Positions 41,003 through 48,442 of a stretch of DNA of 50,897 nt are shown piece after piece. The translations under genes were made by a program, and so were the position numbers. Numbering within the stretch: position 1 is the first letter of the stretch; each line of letters starts with the position of its first letter. The notes below the pieces were generated by a model. It was given only the letters and a program-made list of their open reading frames with translations. It ran no database searches and was not told the DNA's origin. Source of the stretch: Bacteroidota bacterium. Lineage in GTDB: Bacteria > Bacteroidota > Bacteroidia > JACCXN01. The stretch spans positions 1 to 50,897 of the forward strand of contig JACCXN010000022.1 of assembly GCA_013696965.1 (NCBI GenBank), written 5' to 3'.

Positions 41003-41664
41003 TAAGCATATTCTATACTTATTGTAAAGAGCCGTTTTCTAAAGAGGTATGGAGCCGCCATTTACAAAGCCTTCCTGTTGCCCTTCACGAAAAAATAACT
41101 TCTTTTAAAAGATGGCAGGACAGGCAATCTTCTTTAATAGGTAAATTACTGCTAAAAGAAGCATTAAAAAGAAACGGATATTCAGGAAATAGTTTACAGG
41201 ATTTAAAATACAATCATTATAACCGCCCCTATTTTGACTTACCAATGGATTTTAATATTTCACATTCCGAAGAACTGGTAATTTGCGCATGGAGCAATAA
41301 GGGAAAGATAGGTGTTGATGTGGAAGCAATAAAACCTATTGATTTTAATGACTTAAAAAAGGCAATGAATGAAAAAGAATGGGCGTTGATTCAAAATTCA
41401 ACAGATTCATTAAGGGAATTCTATAAATACTGGTCAATTAAAGAAAGTGTATTGAAAGCAGAGGGTAGCGGCTTGTCAATTTTATTGGAAGATATGGTTA
41501 TTACCGATACTGAAGTCATTTTGCAAAAAAACAAATGGCATATTCAGGAACTGCTTTTGAATAATAACTATAGCTCCTGGATTGCCTTTAATGACACCAT
41601 TGATACTTTGCAAATTGAAGAAATAGTATTTTATGGCAGTGAAATAATAAATGCTAAAAAATAG
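40999..41664 (+). CDS. Sfp-type 4'-phosphopantetheinyl transferase
   Basis: The 221-residue protein has the family signatures: NISHSEE (residues 86-92), IGVDVEAI with Asp107 and Glu109 as Mg2+ ligands, and YWSIKESVLKAEG with Trp145, Lys148, Glu149 and Lys153. The length fits Sfp/Gsp-type enzymes, which load phosphopantetheine from CoA onto carrier serines; at least 12 T domains in this window would be its substrates. The start is a TTG whose last two bases form part of the TGA stop of the thioesterase gene (TTGA), implying coupled translation. No strong Shine-Dalgarno sequence is visible. Confidence 0.94.
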   Translation: MISIFYTYCKEPFSKEVWSRHLQSLPVALHEKITSFKRWQDRQSSLIGKLLLKEALKRNGYSGNSLQDLKYNHYNRPYFDLPMDFNISHSEELVICAWSNKGKIGVDVEAIKPIDFNDLKKAMNEKEWALIQNSTDSLREFYKYWSIKESVLKAEGSGLSILLEDMVITDTEVILQKNKWHIQELLLNNNYSSWIAFNDTIDTLQIEEIVFYGSEIINAKK

Positions 41665-41682
41665 CTGCTTTTTTTAGCATTT
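41649..41682 (+). terminator. AT-rich hairpin terminator at the end of the cluster
   Basis: AAATGCTAAAAAA at 41649-41661 is complementary to TTTTTTTAGCATTT at 41669-41682, with a short loop. The PPTase stop codon lies inside the structure. The T-run in the right arm makes it a plausible intrinsic terminator; its symmetry would let it work in both directions. Confidence 0.5.
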
Positions 41683-41705
41683 ATTCACAACCTGGATTTA
41701 GAATT

Positions 41706-41831
41706 ATGAACAATCTCTACAGGAAAATACTATTTTTATTACGGGTATTGGTCTCATTTTGTGCGGTCACTAAAACCTATGGGCAGAAAGATAGTAGCAT
41801 AAATAATTTTATAAATAACTTGAACCGCTAG
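41706..41831 (+). pseudogene. Truncated 5' end of a secreted-protein gene
   Basis: An ATG at 41706 opens a 41-codon frame ending at TAG. It encodes a good signal peptide (basic start, FLLRVLVSFCAV core, cleavage after TYG before Gln, as common in Bacteroidota) and then only 15 residues of mature protein. That is too short for a secreted enzyme, and it runs straight into the intron-like segment at 41833-42060, so I read it as the stump of a gene that lost its 3' part. The family of the lost protein cannot be told. A real small secreted peptide is a less likely alternative. Confidence 0.45.
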
Positions 41832-41984
41832 TAGTGCATTGCCAAAAGTTGTTATAAAATGGGAGAAAGATCGAACGTATATGCCAGCATAAGATGGTTA
41901 AAACCAAAGCAAATCCCAAATTATTTTCGCACTGGAGATTGGTGCACCCATAATTTTAATACTTTAGTGTTTTATAAACAAGAA

Positions 41985-42017
41985 GAGCCATGTGAGGGAG
42001 ACTTTCAAACACGGTTC
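41985..42017 (+). ncRNA. Group II intron domain V-like element (intron remnant)
   Basis: The 33-nt segment starts GAGCC and ends CACGGTTC, which pair with each other with a small bulge, and between them TGAGG and CTTTCA flank a GAGA (GNRA) tetraloop. This is the layout of group II intron domain V, whose AGC triad would be at 41986-41988. No reverse transcriptase frame is nearby and only about 230 nt separate the flanking genes, so any intron here is deleted internally. The 69-codon frame covering it resembles no protein I know. Confidence 0.45.
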
Positions 42018-42142
42018 CGTGCGAACGTAAGTGTTAAAAATCACGAATACCAATTAGAAAAAATATAAAATTTGTAAATTCCCTTGCGTGACTCGATTAC
42101 CTGCAAAGCTAATCGGACCTCAAAGATTAACATAAAAACGGA

Positions 42143-43759
42143 ATGAATAAAAGAATATACATTAAAGACTGGTTGCTGTTTAAACCATATGACAGTCAAA
42201 CAATAACAGATAGTTATTATTTAAAACTGAGCAATGACGTTAAACAAGCTATCACAACCAATAAACAATCATTTGTACTTCAAATATATTTAGGCAAAGA
42301 AGAGGTGAATCAATTGGCTTGTTTTTTAACTTCTTATTTCGAAGATATCATCTCTGGAACTAATATTTGGAACAGTTTTATTAGTGTACACAAACGCTTA
42401 TATAAAAAACAACTACCGTTTTATAATATTGACGAGTACTACGAAGAGGAAATAAATGTTCAAGACGTAAGTCTTTTAACATGGTATTTCTTAAATACAA
42501 TACAAGAAGAAAAATTCATTGCACCTTATAATGATTTTATTGTTAAAACAGCCGAAAAGGTAATGGATGTTTTTGACAAAGCATGGGAATATGCCCCCGA
42601 AAATGAGTACCTTAAATCATTTTATCAAATAGATATTAAAGAAGATGATTTTTATGTTGCTAGAAATTTGATTGACACTATTTTATTTAATTCATATTTA
42701 TTTTATACAGATACTTTATTCGACTTAAAAGAAAAAGAACTTGAGATAATTGAAGAAAGTAAAAATGACAAAGAGATAATGATGTTTATAAACGAGAACA
42801 GAGATGCATTACTTCATAAAAGCCACACTCGTTTGCTTAGTCTAACCGGAAAAGAATGGGTTTCGGAAATATTAGGTAATAATCATCCTCTTAGTGCTGA
42901 TTTTTTAAACATTTCTAAAAGAATAAGAGGGTATTTTTTTTACAAAGGACAAGACCATAAAGATATTTTTCTTGAGCATATTGCATCAAGTAAAAAATTT
43001 AAACTAACAAAAAAATCATTTGACTATTCCGATAATTTAAAAGAAATTGATACCATAATATTTATGGGAATTGTAAAATGGAAAGACGAATGGTGGTTTT
43101 CGGGAATACAATTTCAAGCTCCATTTGACCCTGATTTAGTTTTAGATGAAAAAAATTCTCTAGAAAGCAGAATGGCAGTTAATTTCCTAGACCATCAAAA
43201 AAAGGAAGTTGATGAAATGCTCGAAAAACAACTAAAAGCTTTTAAGAACTTTAATAATGGTTCGCAAATAGCATTTATTCCATCAGATAAAATTAATGAC
43301 TTTTATAAAGCCTATACCGAGTTTTTTAACAATTCACTAAATCTTTCTGATAAAGAAATTGAGGAAGCCCACAAAAGAAACCGTAAAGATGGATTTTTTG
43401 GAATTGAAGATAATCCTGAAAATTATTCTGAAGTTGCTGAAACAGGATTGGCATTTTTCAATCCGAAGAGCGGAAGTGAAATAGCTTTGGCAGTTAATTC
43501 GGCATTCCCTTTATCAAACAATCCATATTTTGAAGAAGAATCCAGTGAAGACCATATTATGCGGTTGTTAATGGACGAAAGTTTATCTACTGAATTGGTA
43601 ATGTATTGTATTGATAACTGTAAAAAAGAATTACCTTTTTTTAATAAAGGTGTTGGCAAAATGTATTTAGACGATATAGACTTTTTACTTCGTTTTTGGA
43701 AGAAAAATAATTATCACTCAATACCATCAATAACTTTTACTGGACAAGATGAAAAATAG
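42143..43759 (+). CDS. DUF3843-like protein of unknown function
   Basis: The 538-residue protein starts IYIKDWLLFKPYDSQ and continues TDSYYLKLSN, which I recognise as the opening of the Bacteroidota-restricted DUF3843 family. It has no signal peptide or membrane segment, is rich in Lys, Asp, Glu and aromatic residues, and looks cytosolic. No catalytic motif is evident. It stands alone on the plus strand between an intron remnant and a convergent SnoaL-like gene, in a region of gene debris, so it may be a mobile accessory gene. Family assignment is from memory of the N-terminal motif. Confidence 0.75.
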   Translation: MNKRIYIKDWLLFKPYDSQTITDSYYLKLSNDVKQAITTNKQSFVLQIYLGKEEVNQLACFLTSYFEDIISGTNIWNSFISVHKRLYKKQLPFYNIDEYYEEEINVQDVSLLTWYFLNTIQEEKFIAPYNDFIVKTAEKVMDVFDKAWEYAPENEYLKSFYQIDIKEDDFYVARNLIDTILFNSYLFYTDTLFDLKEKELEIIEESKNDKEIMMFINENRDALLHKSHTRLLSLTGKEWVSEILGNNHPLSADFLNISKRIRGYFFYKGQDHKDIFLEHIASSKKFKLTKKSFDYSDNLKEIDTIIFMGIVKWKDEWWFSGIQFQAPFDPDLVLDEKNSLESRMAVNFLDHQKKEVDEMLEKQLKAFKNFNNGSQIAFIPSDKINDFYKAYTEFFNNSLNLSDKEIEEAHKRNRKDGFFGIEDNPENYSEVAETGLAFFNPKSGSEIALAVNSAFPLSNNPYFEEESSEDHIMRLLMDESLSTELVMYCIDNCKKELPFFNKGVGKMYLDDIDFLLRFWKKNNYHSIPSITFTGQDEK

Positions 43760-43804
43760 TTTACACCAACCATACCTTTGTCATAGTTTGAGATAGCTTT
43801 AAAC

Positions 43805-43833
43805 AAAAAAACAGCCCCATTAAGAGGCTGTTC
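43805..43833 (-). terminator. Intrinsic terminator of the SnoaL-like gene
   Basis: On the minus strand AACAGCC and GGCTGTT form a stem around a short loop, followed by seven T residues (plus-strand A-run 43805-43811). It lies 28 nt after the stop of the SnoaL-like gene and is a textbook rho-independent terminator. The convergent DUF3843-like gene ends 45 nt away on the other side. Confidence 0.8.
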
Positions 43834-43860
43834 CCATTTAAAATGTTACTTGTTTTATAA

Positions 43861-44295
43861 TTAATGAGAGGACAATTCCTTTTCAGTAATTACTCCCATT
43901 TGCATAAGCATACCTAAATTATCACCCACTCCCCAATGTTCTGTTATCATGCCATTTTCAATGGTAAAAATATCAATATTTGTAAATGAAATATTTTTAT
44001 TGGTTGGCTCGATATCAAATAAATTTCCAGTGTGCTTTCCTTTAAAATTAGAAAGTACTACAACTTTATTTTCGCAATTTAATACTTGTTGAATTTCAAT
44101 TTTAAAATCAGACATAGCATCAAAATAAGTTTGACCGATCTCTTTAAAATATTCCAACCCTTTCTTGTTTGAAGTAAAAGCCGGATCAGGTGTATGCTCT
44201 ACTATATTTTCATGCATATATTGATCGAATTGATCAACTTTTCCAGCTTCAAATAATTTGAATGCTTTTGTTACAATTTCTACATTTTTTTCCAT
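43861..44295 (-). CDS. SnoaL-like/NTF2-fold protein
   Basis: The 144-residue protein starts at the ATG at 44295; an extension to 44340 would add a low-complexity Lys/Asn leader and is less likely. Features are those of the SnoaL-like ester cyclase group: an N-terminal helix (AFKLFEAGKVDQFDQYM), NIVEHTPDP, F-K-GKHTG, and FTIENGMITEHWGVGD near the C-terminus. The fold is a small alpha+beta cone used by cyclases, isomerases and hydrolases; a specific reaction cannot be assigned. It is convergent with the DUF3843-like gene, is a single-gene unit with its own terminator, and need not belong to the biosynthetic cluster. Confidence 0.85.
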   Translation of the reverse strand: MEKNVEIVTKAFKLFEAGKVDQFDQYMHENIVEHTPDPAFTSNKKGLEYFKEIGQTYFDAMSDFKIEIQQVLNCENKVVVLSNFKGKHTGNLFDIEPTNKNISFTNIDIFTIENGMITEHWGVGDNLGMLMQMGVITEKELSSH

Positions 44296-44811
44296 GTTAA
44301 TTATTTTTTTAATTAATTTATTAGTTGTTTTACTTAGCATGAAATTAGTAATAATTATTTGTTTTTAAAAGCCTGCCCCAAATGTGGCAATAACAACATT
44401 TATAGTGGTTTAACACCATATTAGTATTGATATATCCCTTTATTAAATGTTTGAAACAAAAAATCCTTTTGTTAAAAGCGCATTGAGAAATTAAGAATGT
44501 ATTTTATTTCACTTTTGACCTTCTAACCCTCCCTTAAATCAGTCTGTTTAATCAGTCTGTTTATATTTCGTGAAACTGAATTGGCTTTTCAGGTTCGGAA
44601 GAAATATAATAGGTGGCCTGAATGCCAAAACGAAATTCATTTTTACAATATCGGAAATGAGGTCATAGCATTTTCTGAAAAATTATTTATAGAAATAATG
44701 TAAAATGAAAACTAAAAAAATAAAAAGAAGAGGCTTCATATACCTACTTTCAAAGAAATAGCAGAGAAGAATCCTGAGAAAATAAAAGAATTAAAAACTG
44801 TGATAATTAAT
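44296..44811. other. Gene-free stretch with decayed coding traces
   Basis: No intact gene is visible. The plus strand has a startless open frame from about 44530 to 44703 and a short one at 44705-44761; neither resembles a known protein. A perfect 13-bp tandem duplication (AATCAGTCTGTTT) lies at 44537-44562. This looks like eroded DNA. Confidence 0.5.
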
Positions 44812-44862
44812 TTAAAACAGCTCTATTTGAGCAGGAGCAAACTCTTTTGGGAGCTCGTTTGT
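44812..44862 (-). pseudogene. cas2: Fossil 3' end of cas2 (copy B)
   Basis: Read on the minus strand, this segment encodes NELPKEFAPAQIELF followed by TAA. It matches, with two conservative changes, the C-terminus of the better preserved cas2 relic at 46588-46900. The nucleotide match between the copies spans 44790-44860 and 46567-46636. Nothing upstream of it on the same strand continues the Cas2 homology. It is a second fragment of the same or a closely related gene. Confidence 0.6.
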
Positions 44863-45066
44863 GCTAAAGTTAGCCTGAATTTATAAACCTTCAAATGTTC
44901 AATATTCATAAAACCGATGTATTCATTGGGAACTGTCTCCAAGCTAGGTCTTTATTGCCAGTTGTTCGTGTTTGGCAGTAAGCACATATTAAACCCAAAA
45001 CAAAGTGCATTTTTTCTAATAAAGTATTGAAAATAAATATTTTACGTTTTGATTTGCAAATAGGCT

Positions 45067-46200
45067 TTACTTATATTGCATCCACCGCATTAAATATTTG
45101 TCATAAACTTCGTAATAAGGGTTTTCTACTGCGGAGTTATAAAAAACAAGTTCTTTTTTGAGCAGGGCATCTAATCCTCTTTTTACTAAGGCAGGGGTTC
45201 CTAATTTATAGTTTGCAATAAATTCTTTAGCCTGTGGCTGATGCACTTTTTCTTGTTTTGCAATTGCAAGCAATATGTTCCATTGTGAAATTGTCAACAG
45301 ATTCTTATATTGAAAAAAAGTATTCTCATTGAGCTTTAATATAGAAAGGGCTGTTTCATGCGCATCTTCCAAGGTGTTGTTTTGCTTGTTTTTCGCAAAA
45401 AGCATAAAACAAAAATACTGTGTGTAAAAGGTATGCAGCTTTGTGAATTCACATATAAAATCAATGCAATCTACATCAATATTTCGATTGTTTTCTTTAA
45501 ACTTTTGATCAATAAATTCCTTGTATTCTTTTTGGTTGATGTAGGTTAAATTCATGTTGGAACAACTGGCAAAAAAAGGACGTTTGGCAGAATTGAAAAT
45601 TTCGTGCATCATTTTTTGGTTGCTTCCGCAAAAAACAAAGCAAATGTTTTTCAAACCTTGAATACAGGTTCTTAAAAGGGCTTCGGTGTTTGTTTCAGGA
45701 TAATCCAATATTTGCTGGAATTCATCAATGGCAAATACTACTTTTACATTTTGCTGGTCTAAAAAATTAAAAATTTGCCCAATTGTATTTTCTTTTTGAG
45801 CTGTGGTTTGCATGGTTAAACTAAGGGATGGATTTCCTGTTAATTCATCAAAACTTATAACAGGGCGAAAGCGCTGAAATAATTCCATTAATTTCCTGCC
45901 TAATGTTTTTTGCGCAGGAAATCGGTTATATACTGCCGTTGCCAGTTGATTGGTAAAGTCAGATATGTTGTTAGTTGCTAAAATATCAACATATATGCAG
46001 GCTATTTTGAGGCTGTTTTTGTAGGGATAAAAAACATGGTGGATTAAACCTGTTTTTCCCAACCGCCTGATTGCAAACAGGGTAACATTCACTCCGTTTA
46101 GCATGAATTGCTGGAGCTGTTTGCTTTCCTGTTTTCTATCGCAAAAATAGGCAGGCCCCCTGTACCCTATGGATACAAATGGATTGAAATCTTTTTCCAT
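45067..46200 (-). CDS. AAA ATPase, archaeal-type ATPase family (PF01637-like)
   Basis: The 377-residue protein starts NPFVSIGYRGPAYFCDR, a standard opening of this Bacteroidota family. The P-loop is AIRRLGKTG (residues 43-51), with Ala where most members have Gly; Lys49 and Thr50 are present. Walker B is VVFAIDEFQQI near residues 152-162, and FVFCGSNQKMM is a sensor-1-like strand. The C-terminal 120 residues look like a winged-helix region ending YEVYDKYLMRWMQY. Such stand-alone ATPases are common in accessory DNA; their role is poorly known. It is preceded by a promoter-like box and a large palindromic array, and is bracketed by two cas2 fragments, suggesting it entered a former CRISPR locus. 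Confidence 0.9.
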   Translation of the reverse strand: MEKDFNPFVSIGYRGPAYFCDRKQESKQLQQFMLNGVNVTLFAIRRLGKTGLIHHVFYPYKNSLKIACIYVDILATNNISDFTNQLATAVYNRFPAQKTLGRKLMELFQRFRPVISFDELTGNPSLSLTMQTTAQKENTIGQIFNFLDQQNVKVVFAIDEFQQILDYPETNTEALLRTCIQGLKNICFVFCGSNQKMMHEIFNSAKRPFFASCSNMNLTYINQKEYKEFIDQKFKENNRNIDVDCIDFICEFTKLHTFYTQYFCFMLFAKNKQNNTLEDAHETALSILKLNENTFFQYKNLLTISQWNILLAIAKQEKVHQPQAKEFIANYKLGTPALVKRGLDALLKKELVFYNSAVENPYYEVYDKYLMRWMQYK

Positions 46201-46204
46201 CCAG

Positions 46205-46212
46205 CAAAAATA
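46205..46212 (-). promoter_or_regulatory. Putative -7 box for the ATPase gene
   Basis: The minus strand reads TATTTTTGC, matching TAnnTTTG, and ends 4 nt before the ATG, which would give an almost leaderless transcript. It directly abuts the palindromic array at 46218-46282. Confidence 0.4.
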
Positions 46213-46217
46213 GTTAA

Positions 46218-46282
46218 ATTTTAATTATGATACAAAATGTATCATACATTTTGTATCATACATTTTGTATTATAATTAAAAT
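46218..46282. repeat. Three palindromic boxes in a long inverted repeat (candidate operator)
   Basis: Three 13-bp palindromes, ATACAAAATGTAT once and ATACATTTTGTAT twice (the same sequence read on opposite strands), start at 46230, 46244 and 46258, an exact 14-bp period. The outer arms 46218-46242 and 46258-46282 form a 25-bp inverted repeat with one mismatch around a 15-nt centre. The position just upstream of the ATPase promoter box suggests repressor binding, but a cruciform or the scar of a mobile element is possible. Confidence 0.7.
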
Positions 46283-46449
46283 ACTCCCATAACCCATCAC
46301 AAAACCAACCAACCTTTTTTCCCGGAATTTCAACAATTCAATTTAAATATATTCAGTTTTATTTACAATTGCAGCCTTTCTGGGGCACTTCAAATTATTG
46401 ATTGACAGATTAACTGTTCAAATGAAATACTTCATTAATGATTTTGATT

Positions 46450-46477
46450 TGCGGAGAATATTTCTGTTATCTCCGCA
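46450..46477 (+). terminator. Orphan terminator-like hairpin
   Basis: TGCGGAGA at 46450-46457 pairs with TCTCCGCA at 46470-46477 across a 12-nt loop and is followed by TTTTT. It is oriented as a plus-strand terminator, yet no plus-strand gene precedes it. The rest of 46283-46566 shows no gene. It could end an unannotated small RNA or be a relic of the lost CRISPR locus. Confidence 0.4.
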
Positions 46478-46566
46478 TTTTTGGACCGAATAATCTCTTT
46501 TGTTGTTTTTTCTGTCACGCTTTTTGTCCCCATCCGACCTGCAGCACATTGCTTTTTAATCAAAAA

Positions 46567-46636
46567 ATTAAAACTGCGATAATTAATTTAGAACAGCTCT
46601 AATTGAGCAGGAGCAAACTCTTTTGGGACTTCGTTT
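46567..46636. repeat. Dispersed direct repeat, copy 2 (copy 1 at 44790-44860)
   Basis: About 70 bp is shared at roughly 90% identity, both copies in the same orientation, 1.8 kb apart, on either side of the ATPase gene. Each copy holds the last 15-16 codons of a cas2 reading frame plus about 20 nt of downstream DNA. It marks a duplication or recombination endpoint. Confidence 0.75.
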
Positions 46637-46900
46637 TTGCCCCAAAAATTCATACTATTACCATCTTGTTTATCTGTAATCCTTTAAAACACTAACCTTT
46701 CCTAAGGAGGCAATAAACGTTGAATCCTTTTTTCATGAACATCAGTATTCTCACTACTGGCACAATGGCGCATATACACGGAAAATTGCATCATGTTAAA
46801 ACCATTTTTTAATAGGTTAGGAAACACGATATTAGTTGTTGCTAAAGCTTCTATTATTAAAGTCAAACAAAAGAAATATCGGATTAAAAAACTGCTTCTT
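46588..46900 (-). pseudogene. cas2: cas2 pseudogene (frameshifted)
   Basis: Minus-strand frames give, in order: IFLLFDF (the first Cas2 strand with its Asp), frameshift, NLLKNGFNMMQFSVYMRHC, ENTDVHEKRIQRLLPP, stop or frameshift, GKVSVL, frameshift, ITDKQDGNSMNFWGK, and NEVPKEFAPAQLELF with TAA at 46588. This is the whole Cas2 fold order, of the type found next to cas1 and cas9 in type II-C systems of Bacteroidota. At least three frame breaks make it non-functional. No cas1, cas9 or repeat array is recognisable nearby. Its start is not clear, so the left boundary is approximate. Confidence 0.75.
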
Positions 46901-46982
46901 TTAAGGAAAAAACACCTTGATTGAAGCATTTTTTGTTTTCCGACACTATCCCACAAAGTGTGTAAACAAAAAAAGTTGAATA

Positions 46983-47180
46983 TTAATTCATTTTCATTCT
47001 GTTGTCAAAAATAATTAAAAATTGATTACAAATTATTCCCCAGTCCCTGATGGGCATGGTCCATTTATTTGGAGCTTCATTAACAGATAAAAATGTGGAT
47101 TTTAAAAACAGCATCATCAGTTAGATAAGAGAGCTTGTTTTTTGTGTATTTTCTGATTTTTCCATTGAGGTGATTTTCAA
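46983..47180 (-). pseudogene. 3' end of an IS256-family transposase gene
   Basis: Minus-strand translation gives [20 protein letters not shown], then one frameshift, then [20 protein letters not shown] ending DNRMKMN and TAA at 46983. This is the conserved C-terminal tail of mutator-type (IS256) transposases. Only about 60 codons remain; the catalytic DDE core is absent. It begins just after the trxB stop and runs up to the cas2 relic. No terminal inverted repeats were identified. Confidence 0.75.
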
Positions 47181-47185
47181 TCAGA

Positions 47186-48130
47186 TTAATGCAGTCCCAA
47201 ATCAGCTAAATACCTCTCAGCATCTAAAGCAGCCATACATCCTGTGCCTGCAGCAGTAACTGCCTGTCGGTATATTTTATCAGCCGCATCGCCAGAAGCA
47301 AATACTCCTGGTACTTTTGTTTTAGTACTTCCAGGGGTAACAATTAAATAGCCTGTAGAATCCATATCCAGCCAATCCTTGAAAATTTCAGTATTTGGAG
47401 TGTGACCAATTGCAACAAAAAATCCGGTTACATCCAGTCTTTTGTCTTCCCCGGTTACATTGTTTGTAATTAAAACACCATCCACACCTTTATCTCCTAA
47501 TATTTCTTTAGTATCAAAATTGTAAAGAATTTCAATGTTGGGAGTGTTCAAAACTCTGTATTGCATTGCTTTTGATGCCCTGAATTCATCTCTACGCACA
47601 ATCATATAAACTTTTTTGCAAAGTTTTGCAAGGTAAGTTGCTTCTTCGGCAGCAGTATCACCAGCTCCAACAATTGCTACATCCTGTCCTTTAAAAAAGA
47701 ACCCATCACATACAGCACATGCTGAAACTCCAAATCCATTAAGTCTTTGTTCTGATTCCAAGCCAAGCCATTTGGCTGAAGCTCCTGTAGAAATTATAAC
47801 TGTGTCGGCAAGTACAGTTTTATTTTCGTCAATGGTTATTTTGTATGGTGCTTTTATAAAATCAACTTCTGTAACCAAGCCCCAACGAATATCTGTTCCA
47901 AATCTTTCAGCTTGTTTTTTAAAGTCCTCCATCATTTCAGGACCTTGAGTCCCATCAGGGTATCCAGGATAATTTTCTACTTCAGTGGTAATGGTAAGTT
48001 GTCCTCCAGGTTGTAAGCCTTGATACATAACTGGTTTCATATCTGCTCTTGCTGCATATATAGCTGCAGTATACCCAGCGGGTCCGGAACCTATTATTAG
48101 GCATTTGATTCTTTCTAATTCTTCTGTCAT
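47186..48130 (-). CDS. trxB: Thioredoxin reductase
   Basis: The 314-residue protein is a standard low-molecular-weight NADPH thioredoxin reductase. It shows the FAD-binding GSGPAG (14-19), the PGGQL loop, the redox pair Cys138-Ala-Val-Cys141 (CATC or CAVC in the family), the NADPH-binding VGAGDTA, the VRRDEFRAS loop, and the C-terminal FAD motif FASGDAAD. It passes electrons from NADPH through FAD to thioredoxin in the cytosol. Length and motifs are complete, so it is functional. It is transcribed toward the transposase relic. Confidence 0.96.
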   Translation of the reverse strand: MTEELERIKCLIIGSGPAGYTAAIYAARADMKPVMYQGLQPGGQLTITTEVENYPGYPDGTQGPEMMEDFKKQAERFGTDIRWGLVTEVDFIKAPYKITIDENKTVLADTVIISTGASAKWLGLESEQRLNGFGVSACAVCDGFFFKGQDVAIVGAGDTAAEEATYLAKLCKKVYMIVRRDEFRASKAMQYRVLNTPNIEILYNFDTKEILGDKGVDGVLITNNVTGEDKRLDVTGFFVAIGHTPNTEIFKDWLDMDSTGYLIVTPGSTKTKVPGVFASGDAADKIYRQAVTAAGTGCMAALDAERYLADLGLH

Positions 48131-48442
48131 TTTTTCTTAATAATATTTGGAATAGCACATTTAAAACTGAGCACGAAATTAGGGTTTATTGATGATTTTA
48201 ACTGTTTATAATATTAACAAGTTATCTACAATTTATATCCCCCCTAAATTATTTTGCTCTGGGGTTTGATTAAAAAGTGAATTGAATTTGAAAAATTGGA
48301 TACTGGTTTAATATCCAATCAAGAGATTTTGAAATTAAGATTAGGTTAGAAGATGTCCTAATAATAGGGTGTTAATAATTTTCTTTAATGGAAGTTTTTG
48401 GAATTGAAAGTTAAAGTTTCAATATTATTTCAGCTTTTCTTT
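48131..48442. other. Gene-free stretch with a hairpin
   Basis: No gene is seen between trxB and the DUF4249 gene. ATTGGATA at 48295-48302 pairs with TATCCAAT at 48312-48319 around a 9-nt loop, without a T-run on either side. CCCC at 48241 could pair with GGGG about 20 nt on. No promoter could be assigned to trxB with confidence. Confidence 0.4.

Noticed and set aside
41859-42068. 69-codon open frame covering the intron-like segment
   Set aside because: No recognisable motif, and it spans the domain V-like hairpin; better explained as non-coding.
44537-44562. 13-bp tandem repeat as a possible CRISPR start
   Set aside because: Only two abutting units with no spacer, so it is a simple duplication.
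46283-46566. CRISPR array beside the cas2 relic
   Set aside because: Looked for a repeated 30-47 nt unit with spacers on both strands and saw none.
46702-46956. 84-codon minus-strand frame as an intact small gene
   Set aside because: Its second half is the middle of Cas2 while the first half is out of frame with it; it is part of the cas2 pseudogene.
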